NCBI GenBank assembly: GCA_019634975.1
Contig: JAHCAI010000007.1
Span: forward strand, 62,001-126,000
Length of the DNA stretch: 64,000 nucleotides
From: Burkholderiales bacterium
GTDB lineage: Bacteria; Pseudomonadota; Gammaproteobacteria; Burkholderiales; SG8-41
Reading direction: 5' to 3'
Numbering within the stretch: the stretch's first letter is position 1; every line of letters begins with the position of its first letter. Positions 19,121 to 28,433 of the stretch are shown piece by piece. The notes beneath the pieces were generated by a model. That model ran no database searches, was not told the DNA's origin, and saw nothing but the letters and a program-made list of their open reading frames with translations. Made by a program: the position numbers and the translations under genes.

Positions 19121-19888
19121 ATGGACATCAAACCGCCGTACGGCTACCAAGAAATCATTCCGCTCGCCAAGAACCACCGGGTGCTGCTGCCAGGGGAAAG
19201 GCGGCTGCCGGTGCTGTTCCGCAAACTGACGGCGCTGCCGCTGTCCTTCACCGAATTTGCGGCTGCCTTGCGCGACTATCCGATCGCCTTCGTCTCCGGA
19301 GACGGCGGCGCAAGCTTTGTCGCGATGGCCATACTCGGTGTCGAGCCGCAGCAGAACCTGTTCGTCACTGCCGAAGATACCTGGGATGGCCGGGTCTATC
19401 TGCCGGCCTATGTGCGGCGCTATCCCTTCTGCATGTCGCGCGTGCTCGTCGACGGCGCGGAACAGTCCGAGCGCATTGCCTGCGTGGAGAAGCGCGCGCT
19501 GAACGCCAAGGGCGAGCCGCTGTACGACGAAAAAGGCGAGGTCCTGCCGCTGTGGCAACGTCTGAGCAAGCTGCTGTTCGAGTTCGAGGCCGATCTCGCG
19601 CGCACCGAGGACATGTGCCGCATGCTGAAGGACCTGCAGCTGCTGGAGCCGTTTTCGGCGCAGGCGGTGCCGGCCGGCGAATCGCCGATCACGCTGACCG
19701 GCATGCACCGCGTCTCCGAGGCAAGGCTGCAGGCCTTGCCGGGCGAACGGCTGCAGCAGCTTGCGCAGAACGGCATGTTGCCGCGCATATACGCCCACCT
19801 GCTGTCGCTCGACAACTTCCAGCGCCTTCTCGACCGCCGCGCGGCGCGGCGGGCCGGGCCCGCGATCGATCCGGCAAAGCTGAACTAG
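19121..19888 (+). CDS. SapC-like family protein
   Basis: A 255-residue soluble protein starting [23 protein letters not shown]. It contains the SapC-family stretches [24 protein letters not shown] and [12 protein letters not shown], with a central acidic/basic region [18 protein letters not shown]. SapC was named from a Campylobacter surface-layer locus, but most homologues have no known role and no S-layer gene is present here. It converges on lgt, overlapping it by four bases. Confidence 0.8.
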   Translation: MDIKPPYGYQEIIPLAKNHRVLLPGERRLPVLFRKLTALPLSFTEFAAALRDYPIAFVSGDGGASFVAMAILGVEPQQNLFVTAEDTWDGRVYLPAYVRRYPFCMSRVLVDGAEQSERIACVEKRALNAKGEPLYDEKGEVLPLWQRLSKLLFEFEADLARTEDMCRMLKDLQLLEPFSAQAVPAGESPITLTGMHRVSEARLQALPGERLQQLAQNGMLPRIYAHLLSLDNFQRLLDRRAARRAGPAIDPAKLN

Positions 19889-20667
19889 GCGGGACGCCGG
19901 AGCGCCCAGGCCAGCAGCGCGATGCCGGCGAGCACCATCGGCGCCGACAGCCACTGGCCCATGGTCAGGCCCAGCGCCAGGAAACCGAGGAAACTGTCGG
20001 GCTCGCGGGTGTATTCGACACCGAAGCGGAAAACCCCGTAGCCGATCAGGAACAGCGCCGAGGCGGCACCGCGGGGGCGCGGCTTCTGCGTGAACCACCA
20101 CAGGACCGCGAACAGCACAACGCCCTCCAGTGCGAATTCGTACAGCTGCGACGGATGGCGCGCCACGCTGTCGACATTCGGAAACACCATGGCCCAGGGC
20201 ACTTCAGCGGGACGCCCCCACAGCTCGGCATTGATGAAATTGCCCATGCGTCCGGCGGCCAGCCCCAGCGGCACCAGCGGTGCGATGAAATCGGTGATCT
20301 GCAGCCAGTCGCGGCGGCGGCTGCGCGCGAACAGCATCATCGCGATCACCACGCCGAGGAAGCCGCCGTGGAAGGACATGCCGCCTTCCCAGACGTAGAA
20401 CACCTTCCACGGCGCCGCCAGGTAGTCGCCGAACTTGTAGAACAGCACATAACCCAGCCGGCCGCCGAGGATGGTGCCGACGATGCCATAGAACAGCACG
20501 TCGTCAAGGTCGCTGCGCACCCAGGCGCCGCCCGGATTGCGGTCGATGCGGTAACGGCCGAACAGCCAGATCAGCGCGAAGCCGAGCAGGTACATCAGGC
20601 CGTACCAGCGCAGGGCGACGGGCCCGAGCTGCAGCGCTATCGGATCGAACTGGGGGTGGACGAACAT
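19885..20667 (-). CDS. lgt: prolipoprotein diacylglyceryl transferase
   Basis: A 260-residue inner-membrane enzyme with about seven helices. The Lgt signature is present: [18 protein letters not shown], with the catalytic-region residues in [15 protein letters not shown] (seen as [13 protein letters not shown]) and RHPSQLYE. It moves a diacylglyceryl group from phosphatidylglycerol to the lipobox cysteine of lipoproteins such as LivK of this window. It is divergent from ilvD. Confidence 0.96.
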   Translation of the reverse strand: MFVHPQFDPIALQLGPVALRWYGLMYLLGFALIWLFGRYRIDRNPGGAWVRSDLDDVLFYGIVGTILGGRLGYVLFYKFGDYLAAPWKVFYVWEGGMSFHGGFLGVVIAMMLFARSRRRDWLQITDFIAPLVPLGLAAGRMGNFINAELWGRPAEVPWAMVFPNVDSVARHPSQLYEFALEGVVLFAVLWWFTQKPRPRGAASALFLIGYGVFRFGVEYTREPDSFLGFLALGLTMGQWLSAPMVLAGIALLAWALRRPA

Positions 20668-20767
20668 GGGAGGGAGGGGCGATGCGATAAAATGTCGCCT
20701 GTATTATACGTGCCCAGCCGCGGCGCCCGTCCCGAAACAGCGCCGTCAGCCCAACCGGAGAGATTCC

Positions 20768-22441
20768 ATGCCGCTCAATAAACGCAGCCAGCTGATCACC
20801 GCCGGCGTCGCCCGCTCGCCCAACCGCGCGATGCTGCGCGCCGTCGGTTTCGGCGACGGCGACTTCGACAAGCCGATCGTCGGGGTCGCCAACGGCCATT
20901 CGACGATGAATCCCTGCAACGCCGGCATCCAGCCACTGGTCGACCGCGCCATCGCGGAGCTGAAATCCGCCGGTGCAATGCCGCAGGTCTTCGGGGTACC
21001 GACCATCACCGACGGCATCGGCATGGGCACCGAGGCGATGAAGTATTCACTGGTGTCGCGCGAAGTGATCGCCGACTGCATCGAGACCGCGGTCAACGGC
21101 CAGGCCATGGACGGCGTGCTGGTCTGCGGCGGCTGCGACAAGAACATGCCCGGCGGCATGATCGCGATGCTGCGCATGAACGTGCCCGGCATCTACGTCT
21201 ACGCCGGCACCATCAAGCCCGGCCGGTGGAAAGGCCAGGACCTGACCATCGTCAGCGCCTTCGAGGCGGTCGGCTCCTACACGGCCGGCAAGATGAGCGA
21301 CGAGGATTTCATCGGCATCGAGAAAAACGCCTGCCCCTCGGTTGGCGCCTGCGGCGGCATGTACACCGCGAACACGATGTCCTCGTCCTTCGAAGCGCTG
21401 GGCATGAGCGTGCTCGGCTCCTCGCAGATGGCCTCGCCCGACCCGGAAAAGGCGGACTCCGCCGCCGAATCCGCGCGCGTGCTGGTCAACGCGATCAAGA
21501 TGGACATCAAGCCGCGCGACATCGTCACCCGCAAGTCGATCGAAAACGCAGTGGCGCTGATCATGGCCACCGGCGGTTCGACCAACGCGGTGCTGCACTA
21601 CCTCGCCATCGCCCACGCGGCGCAGGTCAAGTGGACCATCGACGACTTCGAGCGCGTGCGCAAGAAGGTGCCGGTGCTCTGCGACCTGAAGCCCTCGGGC
21701 CGTTACGTCGCGGTCGATTTCCACCGCGCCGGCGGCGTGCCGCAGGTGCTGAAGATGCTGCTGAAGCAGGGCCTGCTCCACGGCGACTGCATGACCATCA
21801 CCGGCAGGACACTGGCGCAGGAACTGAAAAACGTGCCCGAGGCGCCGCGCGCCGACCAGGACGTGATCCGCCCCTGGAACAACCCGATGTACAAGCAGGG
21901 CCACCTCGCGATCCTCAAGGGCAACCTCGCGCCCGAAGGCTGCGTCGCCAAGATCACGGGACTCAAGTCGCCGAAGATCACCGGCCCTGCCCGCGTCTTC
22001 GATTCCGAAGTCGCCTGCATGAAGGCGATCATGGCGAAGAAGATCAAGGCCGGCGACGTCGTCATCATCCGCTACGAAGGCCCCAAGGGCGGCCCCGGCA
22101 TGCAGGAAATGCTCGCGCCCACCGGCGCGCTGATCGGCCAGGGCCTCGGCGAATCCGTGGGGCTGATCACCGACGGCCGTTTCTCCGGCGGCACCTGGGG
22201 CATGGTCGTCGGCCACGTCGCGCCGGAAGCCTTCGAGGGCGGGCCGATCGCGCTGGTCAAGGAAGGCGACTCGATCACCATCGACGCCATCAAGCGGCTG
22301 ATCCAGCTCAACGTCCCGGCGAAGGAGCTGGCGGCGCGCAAAAAGAAATGGAAACAGCCGAAGCCGCGCTACACCCGCGGCGCGCTGGCCAAGTTCGCGC
22401 GGCTCGCGTCCAGCGCCAGCAAGGGCGCGGTGACGGACTGA
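20768..22441 (+). CDS. ilvD: dihydroxy-acid dehydratase
   Basis: A 557-residue Fe-S dehydratase for valine, leucine and isoleucine synthesis. Cluster and metal ligands are visible in [32 protein letters not shown] and [20 protein letters not shown]. The C-terminal half has [58 protein letters not shown] ribosome-binding site precedes the ATG at 20768. The upstream frame extension has no homology. Confidence 0.96.
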   Translation: MPLNKRSQLITAGVARSPNRAMLRAVGFGDGDFDKPIVGVANGHSTMNPCNAGIQPLVDRAIAELKSAGAMPQVFGVPTITDGIGMGTEAMKYSLVSREVIADCIETAVNGQAMDGVLVCGGCDKNMPGGMIAMLRMNVPGIYVYAGTIKPGRWKGQDLTIVSAFEAVGSYTAGKMSDEDFIGIEKNACPSVGACGGMYTANTMSSSFEALGMSVLGSSQMASPDPEKADSAAESARVLVNAIKMDIKPRDIVTRKSIENAVALIMATGGSTNAVLHYLAIAHAAQVKWTIDDFERVRKKVPVLCDLKPSGRYVAVDFHRAGGVPQVLKMLLKQGLLHGDCMTITGRTLAQELKNVPEAPRADQDVIRPWNNPMYKQGHLAILKGNLAPEGCVAKITGLKSPKITGPARVFDSEVACMKAIMAKKIKAGDVVIIRYEGPKGGPGMQEMLAPTGALIGQGLGESVGLITDGRFSGGTWGMVVGHVAPEAFEGGPIALVKEGDSITIDAIKRLIQLNVPAKELAARKKKWKQPKPRYTRGALAKFARLASSASKGAVTD

Positions 22442-22467
22442 GGCCCGACCGGCAGGGCAAGTCGGCA

Positions 22468-23109
22468 ATGGACGCACCGGTATACGTCCATCACTCGATC
22501 AGCTGTGCGCCACGCACCTTCGCAACCGTGGCGGAGAAACTCGGCAAGGCCGGATGGTCCGCACATAACGGCCTGCTCTACGGGCTCTGGCGCTCGCAGA
22601 TCGGGTGTCCCCGCGACGAACTGAACGCGATCACCGTCTGGCCTTGCGCCGGCGACGCCGGCCTTGCCGAAGAACTGATACGCGGCGTGGAAAAAGTGCG
22701 GCAGGTCCGCAGCCGTCCGATGCGGGCAACGCTGCGCCCGGACCGGCCGCAGCCGCCGCGGCGCCAGGGCAACTATGCCTTCCGCTGGTTCGAACTGCCG
22801 GAAGCCCACTGGACGGAATTCCTCGCGCTCTGCGCCGACGCCTGGCCGGGATTCGAATCAGCCTACGATTCGCAGGTCATCGGCCTGTGGCGCTGCATGG
22901 ACGACGCACCCGGACGCGCCAGCGCGCTGATGATGACGCGGCGGCCCGACCTCGCGATGTGGGAACGCTCGAAGATCCCCGCAGGCGAAGCAGAGGGCGA
23001 AGTGCGGCGCAAGCTGAGCCGGCGCTACGATCTCTGCGACGCCACCTGGGTCTACACCACCACCCTGCTCAATGCCGAAGACCGTGCCGATACCGTGCGC
23101 TGGGCCTGA
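22468..23109 (+). CDS. hypothetical protein with two NIPSNAP-like half-domains
   Basis: A 213-residue soluble protein. The first half has AHNGLLYGLWRSQIGCPRDELNAITVWP and the second YDSQVIGLWRCMDDAPGRASALMMTRRPD, so it looks like a duplicated alpha/beta half-barrel similar in style to NIPSNAP or other dimeric ferredoxin-like proteins. No catalytic residues can be named. It follows ilvD by 26 bp and may be co-transcribed. Family assignment is tentative. Confidence 0.6.
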   Translation: MDAPVYVHHSISCAPRTFATVAEKLGKAGWSAHNGLLYGLWRSQIGCPRDELNAITVWPCAGDAGLAEELIRGVEKVRQVRSRPMRATLRPDRPQPPRRQGNYAFRWFELPEAHWTEFLALCADAWPGFESAYDSQVIGLWRCMDDAPGRASALMMTRRPDLAMWERSKIPAGEAEGEVRRKLSRRYDLCDATWVYTTTLLNAEDRADTVRWA

Positions 23110-23132
23110 GGCCGCGCAGCGCGCGACCTCCG

Positions 23133-24404
23133 TCACGCCGTCTGCAGCGCCTGCTCCAGATCGGCGATGATGTCGTCGATGTGCTCGATGCCGATCGACA
23201 GCCGCACCATGTCTTCGCTGACGCCGGCGCTTGCCAGCTCCTGAGGTGACAGCTGGCGGTGCGTGGTGCTCGCCGGATGGCAGGCGAGCGATTTTGCATC
23301 GCCGATGTTGACCAGCCGGGTCACCAGTTTCAGCGCATCGATGAAACGCGCGCCGCCGGCGCTGCCGGACCTGATGCCGAAGCTGAGAATGCCCGAGGCG
23401 CGGCCCCCCATGTATTTGTCGACCAGCGGCCTGTCCGGATGATCGGGCAGGCCGGCGTAACGCACCCAGCCCACTTTCGCGTGGCCCTGCAGGTGACGGG
23501 CGACGGCCAGCGCATTGTCGCAAATGCGGTCCATGCGCACCGCCAGGGTCTCGATGCCCTGCAGGATCAGGAAAGCATTGAACGGCGACAGCGCGGCGCC
23601 CATGTTGCGCAGGGGCACGACGCGGGCGCGGCCGATGTAGGCTGCAGCGCCCAGCGCCTCGGTGTAGACCACGCCGTGATAGGACACGTCGGGCTCGTTC
23701 AGCCTGCGGAACTTCTGCTTGTGCTCGGCCCAGGGGAAATTGCCGGAATCGACGATTGCGCCGCCGATGGAATTGCCGTGGCCGCCGAGGTACTTGGTCA
23801 GCGAATGCACGACGATGTCGGCGCCGTGCTCGAAGGGCCGGCACAGGCAGGGGGTCGGCACGGTGTTGTCGACGATGACCGGGACGCCGCGCTCGTGGGC
23901 GATTTTCGCGAGCTCGCCGAAATCAACGACGTTGCCCAGCGGATTGCCCACCGATTCGCAGAACACCGCCTTGGTCCTGCCGTCGATCAGCTTCTGCCAG
24001 GCTTTCGGCTCGCGGTAGTCGGCGAAGCGCACTTCGATGCCGTACTGGGGAAAGGTGTGCGCAAACAGGTTGTAGGTGCCGCCGTAAAGCGCGCTCGAGG
24101 TGACGATGTTGTCGCCGGCCTCGGCGATGGTCATGATCGCGTAGGTGATGGCGGCCATGCCCGAGGCGAGGCCCAGCCCGGCAATGCCCCCTTCCATTTC
24201 CGCGACGCGCTTTTCCAGCACATCGGTGGTCGGGTTCATGATGCGGGTGTAGATGTTGCCCTGGACCTTGAGATCGAAGAGATCAGCACCGTGCTGGGTG
24301 CTGTCGAAGGCATAAGACGTGGTCTGGTAGACCGGGACGGCAACTGCCTTGGTCGTCGGGTCAGGCTTGTAGCCGCCATGTACCGCAATGGTGTCGATTT
24401 TCAT
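23133..24404 (-). CDS. metY: O-acetylhomoserine (thiol)-lyase / aminocarboxypropyltransferase
   Basis: A 423-residue PLP enzyme of the Cys/Met metabolism family. It starts MKIDTIAVHGGYKPDPTTKAVAVPVYQTTSYAF, has YTRIMNPTTDVLEKRVAEMEGG, and the PLP-lysine motif in VVHSLTKYLGGHGNSIGG. The size and N-terminus fit MetY, which makes homocysteine from O-acetylhomoserine and sulfide, rather than the shorter MetB/MetZ. I chose the ATG at 24404 because GGAGGA stands six bases before it. Confidence 0.9.
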   Translation of the reverse strand: MKIDTIAVHGGYKPDPTTKAVAVPVYQTTSYAFDSTQHGADLFDLKVQGNIYTRIMNPTTDVLEKRVAEMEGGIAGLGLASGMAAITYAIMTIAEAGDNIVTSSALYGGTYNLFAHTFPQYGIEVRFADYREPKAWQKLIDGRTKAVFCESVGNPLGNVVDFGELAKIAHERGVPVIVDNTVPTPCLCRPFEHGADIVVHSLTKYLGGHGNSIGGAIVDSGNFPWAEHKQKFRRLNEPDVSYHGVVYTEALGAAAYIGRARVVPLRNMGAALSPFNAFLILQGIETLAVRMDRICDNALAVARHLQGHAKVGWVRYAGLPDHPDRPLVDKYMGGRASGILSFGIRSGSAGGARFIDALKLVTRLVNIGDAKSLACHPASTTHRQLSPQELASAGVSEDMVRLSIGIEHIDDIIADLEQALQTA

Positions 24405-24488
24405 CAGTCCTCCGTGGTGGGCACTCATTCAATGGGGTGATGGGAGTATAAGCAGGTTGCTGCCGGGTCAGCCCGACGGCCGGAAAAA

Positions 24489-24512
24489 TATCAATAAAAA
24501 CAAATACTTATA
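24489..24512 (+). repeat. dispersed AT-rich motif, copy C
   Basis: TATC followed by AATAAAAACAAATACTTATA: a full 24-base copy, identical in its core to copy B. It lies in the divergent gap, 84 bp upstream of metY and 116 bp upstream of the cytochrome c gene. Confidence 0.88.
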
Positions 24513-24560
24513 CAAATACATCCGTTGCCAAGGGGCATGCCATTGGACGCCCGCCCGCAT

Positions 24561-24589
24561 TTCATGCGGGACCGCGCTTCGGCTACAAT
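24561..24589 (+). promoter_or_regulatory. probable promoter of the cytochrome c gene
   Basis: TTCATG (24561-24566), 17 bases, TACAAT (24584-24589), followed about 40 bp later by AAGGAGCC and the ATG. The -10 box is good and the -35 box weak. Confidence 0.5.
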
Positions 24590-24628
24590 CGCGGCTCGAT
24601 TTTCAGAGTCCACCGCCAAGGAGCCTTC

Positions 24629-24937
24629 ATGAAACTGCACCATGCTGCACTCATCGCGCTCGGAGCACTGCTCGCAGGCAACGCCGTTGCCTCGGAAAAA
24701 CTCGCGCAATCCAGCGGTTGCATGACCTGTCATGCGATGGACCGCAAGGCCATAGGCCCGGGCTACAAGGAAATTGCCGCCAAGTACCGCAACGAAAAAG
24801 GCGCGGAAGCGAAGCTGATCCAGAAGGTGAAGGCGGGCGGTTCCGGGGTCTGGGGTCCGGCGCCCATGCCCCCCAATCCGCATGTCAAGGACGAGGACAT
24901 CAAGACCATGGTGCAATGGATCCTCTCGCTGAAATAG
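24629..24937 (+). CDS. periplasmic class I c-type cytochrome (c-551/c8 type)
   Basis: A 102-residue protein with a signal peptide (residues 1-21, ending AVA-SE), a single haem site CMTCH (residues 31-35) and the likely axial methionine in WGPAPMPPNP, then a C-terminal helix DEDIKTMVQWILSLK. It carries electrons in the periplasm. It is monocistronic between its own promoter and a strong terminator. Confidence 0.93.
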   Translation: MKLHHAALIALGALLAGNAVASEKLAQSSGCMTCHAMDRKAIGPGYKEIAAKYRNEKGAEAKLIQKVKAGGSGVWGPAPMPPNPHVKDEDIKTMVQWILSLK

Positions 24938-24962
24938 CGGGGCCCGTTCCATTTGCAGCGAC

Positions 24963-24987
24963 AAAGCCGGCGCCCGCCGGCTTTTTT
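24963..24987 (+). terminator. rho-independent terminator of the cytochrome c gene
   Basis: A stem AAGCCGGCG / CGCCGGCTT with a CC loop, followed by a run of six Ts. It lies 26 bp after the cytochrome stop and 23 bp before the next promoter. Confidence 0.9.
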
Positions 24988-25009
24988 CTGGATGTTCCCG
25001 GAAGTTAAA

Positions 25010-25038
25010 TTGACAGCGCCTTGCGCGCTCCGGATAAT
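25010..25038 (+). promoter_or_regulatory. strong sigma-70 promoter of the liv operon
   Basis: A perfect TTGACA (25010-25015), 17 bases, GATAAT (25033-25038). The transcript would start near 25045, giving a leader of about 90 nt before livK. No known riboswitch was recognised in that leader. Confidence 0.8.
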
Positions 25039-25137
25039 CAATAAATCCCTTTCAGTAACAATGGGTTAAATACTGAACCTGCGATCGGTCGCGCACCTTG
25101 GCCAATCGCCCCACCGACCTTCGGACTGGAGCCCTTC

Positions 25138-26370
25138 ATGCAGATACACAAGATCCGCCATACCGTGGCAGCCCTCTTCGCCGCCACCCTGCTTGCAGCC
25201 TGCGGCAAGGAAGAACCGCCACCGGCTCCGAAGGTCGAGGCCCCGAAACCGCCGGAAGTGCTGACCGTGAAAATCGGCTCCGCCTCGCCGCTGACCGGGC
25301 CTCAGGCGCACATCGGCATCGACATCCGCAACGGCGTGCAGCTTGCGGTCGAGGATCTCAACGCGCAGGGCGTGGAAATCGGCGGCAAAAAGGTCCGCTT
25401 CGAACTGGTCGCCGAGGACGACGAGGCCAATCCGACCAAGGCCACGACGGTGGCGCAGAAGCTGGTGGATGCAAAAGTCGCCGCGGTCGTCGGCCACTTC
25501 AACTCCGGCGCGTCGATTCCCGCCTCCAAGGTCTACGCCGATGCCGGCATACCGCAGATCTCGCCGTCATCGACCAATCCCGACTACACGCTGAAAGGCT
25601 TCAAGACCACTTTCCGCGTCGTCGCCCACGACGGCCAGCAGGGCCCGACGCTCGCGCGTTTCGCGCTCAACCAGCTGAAGGCGAAAAGCATCGCGGTCAT
25701 CGACGACAGCACGGCCTACGGCCAGGGCCTCGCCGACAACTTCGAGGCCACGGTGAAAGCCATGGGCGGCAAGATCGTCGCCCGCGAGCACACCACCGAC
25801 AAGGACACCGATTTCAAGGCCATCCTCACCAAGATCAAGGGCCGCAAACCGGACCTGATCATGTTCGGCGGCATCGATCCCCAGGCCGGACCGATGGTCA
25901 AGCAGATGAAGGACCTCGGCATCAAGGCCTCCTTCATCGGCGGCGACGGCATGCAGACGCCCAATTTCATCAAGCTCGCCGGCGATGCAGCCGAAGGCGC
26001 GATGGCCTCGATCCCGGGCCTGCCCAAGGACCAGATGCCGGGCGGCAAGGCATTCCTCGATAAATACAAGGCGAAGTTCAACCAGGAAGTCGAACTGTTC
26101 GCACCGATGGGCTATGACGCGGTCTTCGTGCTGGTCGAGGCCATGAAACGCGCCGGCAGCGCCGAGCCCGCGAAGTTCCTGCCTGAAGTCGGCAAGACCG
26201 ACCATCAGGGCGTCATCGGTCCGATTGCCTTTGACGAGAAGGGCGACCTGAAAAACGGCCCGATCACCATTTATGTCGTGAAAGGCGGCCAGTGGACGCC
26301 GCTGGAAGTGGTGAAACCCGAGGCCGCCGCCGGCGCGCCGGCACAGGAAGCGGCAGCCGAGAAAAAATAA
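25138..26370 (+). CDS. livK: branched-chain amino-acid ABC transporter substrate-binding lipoprotein
   Basis: A 410-residue periplasmic binding protein. The N-terminus is a lipoprotein signal with lipobox LLAACG (Cys about residue 22), followed by a Pro/Glu-rich linker. The two-lobed LivK fold follows: VKIGSASPLTGPQAHIGIDIRNGVQLAVEDLNAQG, VVGHFNSGASIPASKVYADAGIPQISPSSTNP and FAPMGYDAVFVLVEAM. The C-terminus is an Ala/Glu/Lys-rich tail. The ligand may be Leu/Ile/Val or a related organic acid or amide; sequence alone does not decide. Confidence 0.92.
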   Translation: MQIHKIRHTVAALFAATLLAACGKEEPPPAPKVEAPKPPEVLTVKIGSASPLTGPQAHIGIDIRNGVQLAVEDLNAQGVEIGGKKVRFELVAEDDEANPTKATTVAQKLVDAKVAAVVGHFNSGASIPASKVYADAGIPQISPSSTNPDYTLKGFKTTFRVVAHDGQQGPTLARFALNQLKAKSIAVIDDSTAYGQGLADNFEATVKAMGGKIVAREHTTDKDTDFKAILTKIKGRKPDLIMFGGIDPQAGPMVKQMKDLGIKASFIGGDGMQTPNFIKLAGDAAEGAMASIPGLPKDQMPGGKAFLDKYKAKFNQEVELFAPMGYDAVFVLVEAMKRAGSAEPAKFLPEVGKTDHQGVIGPIAFDEKGDLKNGPITIYVVKGGQWTPLEVVKPEAAAGAPAQEAAAEKK

Positions 26371-26387
26371 TCCGCGATCAACGACAC

Positions 26388-26411
26388 AACGGCACCCTCC
26401 AGGGTGCCGTT
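26388..26411 (+). other. perfect hairpin between livK and livH
   Basis: AACGGCACCCT (26388-26398) and AGGGTGCCGTT (26401-26411) form an 11-bp perfect stem with a two-base gap and no T-run. Such hairpins between binding-protein and permease genes usually protect the upstream mRNA and lower expression of the downstream genes. Its right arm contains an in-frame GTG that could be mistaken for the livH start. Confidence 0.7.
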
Positions 26412-26424
26412 GGCGTCTCTGCAG

Positions 26425-27348
26425 ATGGAAATTTTCGCCCAACAAATCGTCAATGGCCTGGTGCTGGGCAGCATCTATGCGCTGGTCGCGCTCGGCTACA
26501 CGATGGTCTACGGCATCCTCGGCCTGATCAATTTCGCCCACGGCGACATCACGATGATCGGCGCACTGGTATCGCTGACCCTGGTGCAGCTGCTCGCTGC
26601 CGCGGGACTGCCGGCGCCGGTGGTGCTGGGGCTGGCCGCCTGCGGTGCGATGCTGGTCTGCGCGGCACTCGGGCTGTCCATAGAGCGCGTTGCCTACCGG
26701 CCGCTGCGCCGCGCGCCGCGGCTGGCGCCGCTGATCACCGCGATCGGCGTGTCGATACTGCTTCAGTACTCGGCAGCGCTGGTCTGGGGCAAGCAGTACA
26801 TCTCCCTGCCCTCGATCATCGAACCGGTGCGCTTCACGCTGTTCGGCGCACAGATGACCCTGCTGCAGGCGACGATATTCCTGCTGGCCTGCACCATCAT
26901 GGGGGGCCTGCTGTGGTTCATCAAGGCGAGCCGCATGGGACGCGCAATGCGCGCGACCGAACAGAACCCCGACGTCGCAGGCCTGATGGGGGTCAACACC
27001 AACACGGTGATCGCCTTCACCTTCCTGCTCGGCTCGGCGATCGGCGCCATTGCCGGCCTGATGGTCGTGCTCTATTACGGCATCGGCCACTACTTCATGG
27101 GCTTCATGCTCGGCCTCAAGGCCTTCACCGCGGCGGTGCTCGGCGGCATCGGCAACGTTGCCGGCGCCGTGCTCGGCGGGCTGCTGCTCGGCGTCATCGA
27201 AAGCCTGGCCTCCGGCTACATCGGCGATCTCACCGGCGGCGTGCTGGGCAGCAATTACCGGGACATTTTCGCCTTCCTGGTGCTGGTGCTGGTGCTGGTG
27301 CTGCGCCCCTCGGGACTGATGGGCCGCCATGCCGGGGACCGCGCATGA
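26425..27348 (+). CDS. livH: branched-chain amino-acid ABC transporter permease LivH
   Basis: A 307-residue inner-membrane permease starting MEIFAQQIVNGLVLGSIYALVALGYTMVYGILGLINFAHGD, the LivH signature. It ends with the coupling region GLKAFTAAVLGGIGNVAGAVLGGLLLGVIESL. It overlaps livM as ATGA. The ATG at 26425 is used because the GTG seven codons upstream lies inside the hairpin. Confidence 0.94.
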   Translation: MEIFAQQIVNGLVLGSIYALVALGYTMVYGILGLINFAHGDITMIGALVSLTLVQLLAAAGLPAPVVLGLAACGAMLVCAALGLSIERVAYRPLRRAPRLAPLITAIGVSILLQYSAALVWGKQYISLPSIIEPVRFTLFGAQMTLLQATIFLLACTIMGGLLWFIKASRMGRAMRATEQNPDVAGLMGVNTNTVIAFTFLLGSAIGAIAGLMVVLYYGIGHYFMGFMLGLKAFTAAVLGGIGNVAGAVLGGLLLGVIESLASGYIGDLTGGVLGSNYRDIFAFLVLVLVLVLRPSGLMGRHAGDRA

Positions 27349-28433
27349 TGCCGTTGCGCGGCAACCCGCTCCTGCACTGGACGGCCTGGCTCGCCCTCGC
27401 GCTGCTGCTCCTCGCCGCGCCCTTCATGATCGAGGCCCTGCTCGGGCGCGCCTGGGTGCGCATCGCCGACGTCGCGCTGCTGTTCATCATGCTCGCGCTG
27501 GGGCTCAACATCGTCGTCGGTTTCGCCGGCCTGCTTGACCTCGGCTACATCGCCTTTTTCGCGGTCGGCGCCTACAGCTACGCATTGCTCGCATCGCCGC
27601 AGTTCGCGGTGCACTGGCCCTTCTACGTGATACTGCCGCTGGGCGCGGCAATGGCCGCGGTGTTCGGCATCCTGCTCGGCGCGCCGACGCTGCGGCTGCG
27701 CGGCGACTACCTCGCCATCGTCACGCTCGGGTTCGGCGAGATCATCCGCGTCTTCCTCAACAACCTGAACCGCCCGGTCAACATCACCAACGGTCCGCAG
27801 GGCATCACGCTGATCGACCCCCTTCAGTTCGGCGGATTTTCCCTGGCACAGACGCACCAGCTTGCCGGGTTGACCTTCACGCCGGTGCACAACTACTACT
27901 TTGTTTTCCTCGCCGGAGCGCTGATTTCGATCGCGATCTCGCTGCGCCTCGAGGATTCCCGCATCGGCCGCGCCTGGGTCGCGATCCGCGATGACGAACT
28001 CGCCGCCTCGGCAATGGGCATCAACACGCGCAACATGAAGCTGCTGGCCTTCGCCATGGGCGCGACTTTCGGCGGCGTCGCCGGCGGCCTGTTCGCCTCC
28101 TTCCAGGGCTTCATCAGCCCGGAAAGCTTCCACCTGATCGATTCCATCATGGTGCTGTGCATGGTGGTCCTTGGCGGGATGGGCAATGTCTGGGGCGTCG
28201 TGCTCGGCGCCGTGCTGCTGACCGCATTGCCCGAGGCCCTGCGCTACGTCGGCCCCCTGCAGCAGCGCTGGTTCGGCGAGGTTTTCGTCGATCCCTCGGA
28301 CCTGCGCATGCTGCTGTTCGGCCTCGCGCTGGTGCTGATGATGCTGTTCCGCCCGTCGGGCATGCTGCCGGCGCGGCGCCGCGCTCCCGGCCCCCTGCCG
28401 GCGGCCGCAGGAAAAGCCCATGGCAACGGCTGA
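27345..28433 (+). CDS. livM: branched-chain amino-acid ABC transporter permease LivM
   Basis: A 362-residue permease. The core is LALGLNIVVGFAGLLDLGYIAFFAVGAYSYALL, PTLRLRGDYLAIVTLGFGEIIRVFLNNL and the cytoplasmic coupling loop AVRDDELAAS-type (seen as AIRDDELAASAMGINTRNMKLLAFAMGA). The C-terminus is a Pro/Arg-rich tail. Its end overlaps livG by 14 bases. Confidence 0.93.
   Translation: MMPLRGNPLLHWTAWLALALLLLAAPFMIEALLGRAWVRIADVALLFIMLALGLNIVVGFAGLLDLGYIAFFAVGAYSYALLASPQFAVHWPFYVILPLGAAMAAVFGILLGAPTLRLRGDYLAIVTLGFGEIIRVFLNNLNRPVNITNGPQGITLIDPLQFGGFSLAQTHQLAGLTFTPVHNYYFVFLAGALISIAISLRLEDSRIGRAWVAIRDDELAASAMGINTRNMKLLAFAMGATFGGVAGGLFASFQGFISPESFHLIDSIMVLCMVVLGGMGNVWGVVLGAVLLTALPEALRYVGPLQQRWFGEVFVDPSDLRMLLFGLALVLMMLFRPSGMLPARRRAPGPLPAAAGKAHGNG

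Noticed and set aside
25030..25050. ATAATCAATAAAT before livK as a motif copy
   Set aside because: It matches only the first eight bases and is explained by the -10 region of the liv promoter.
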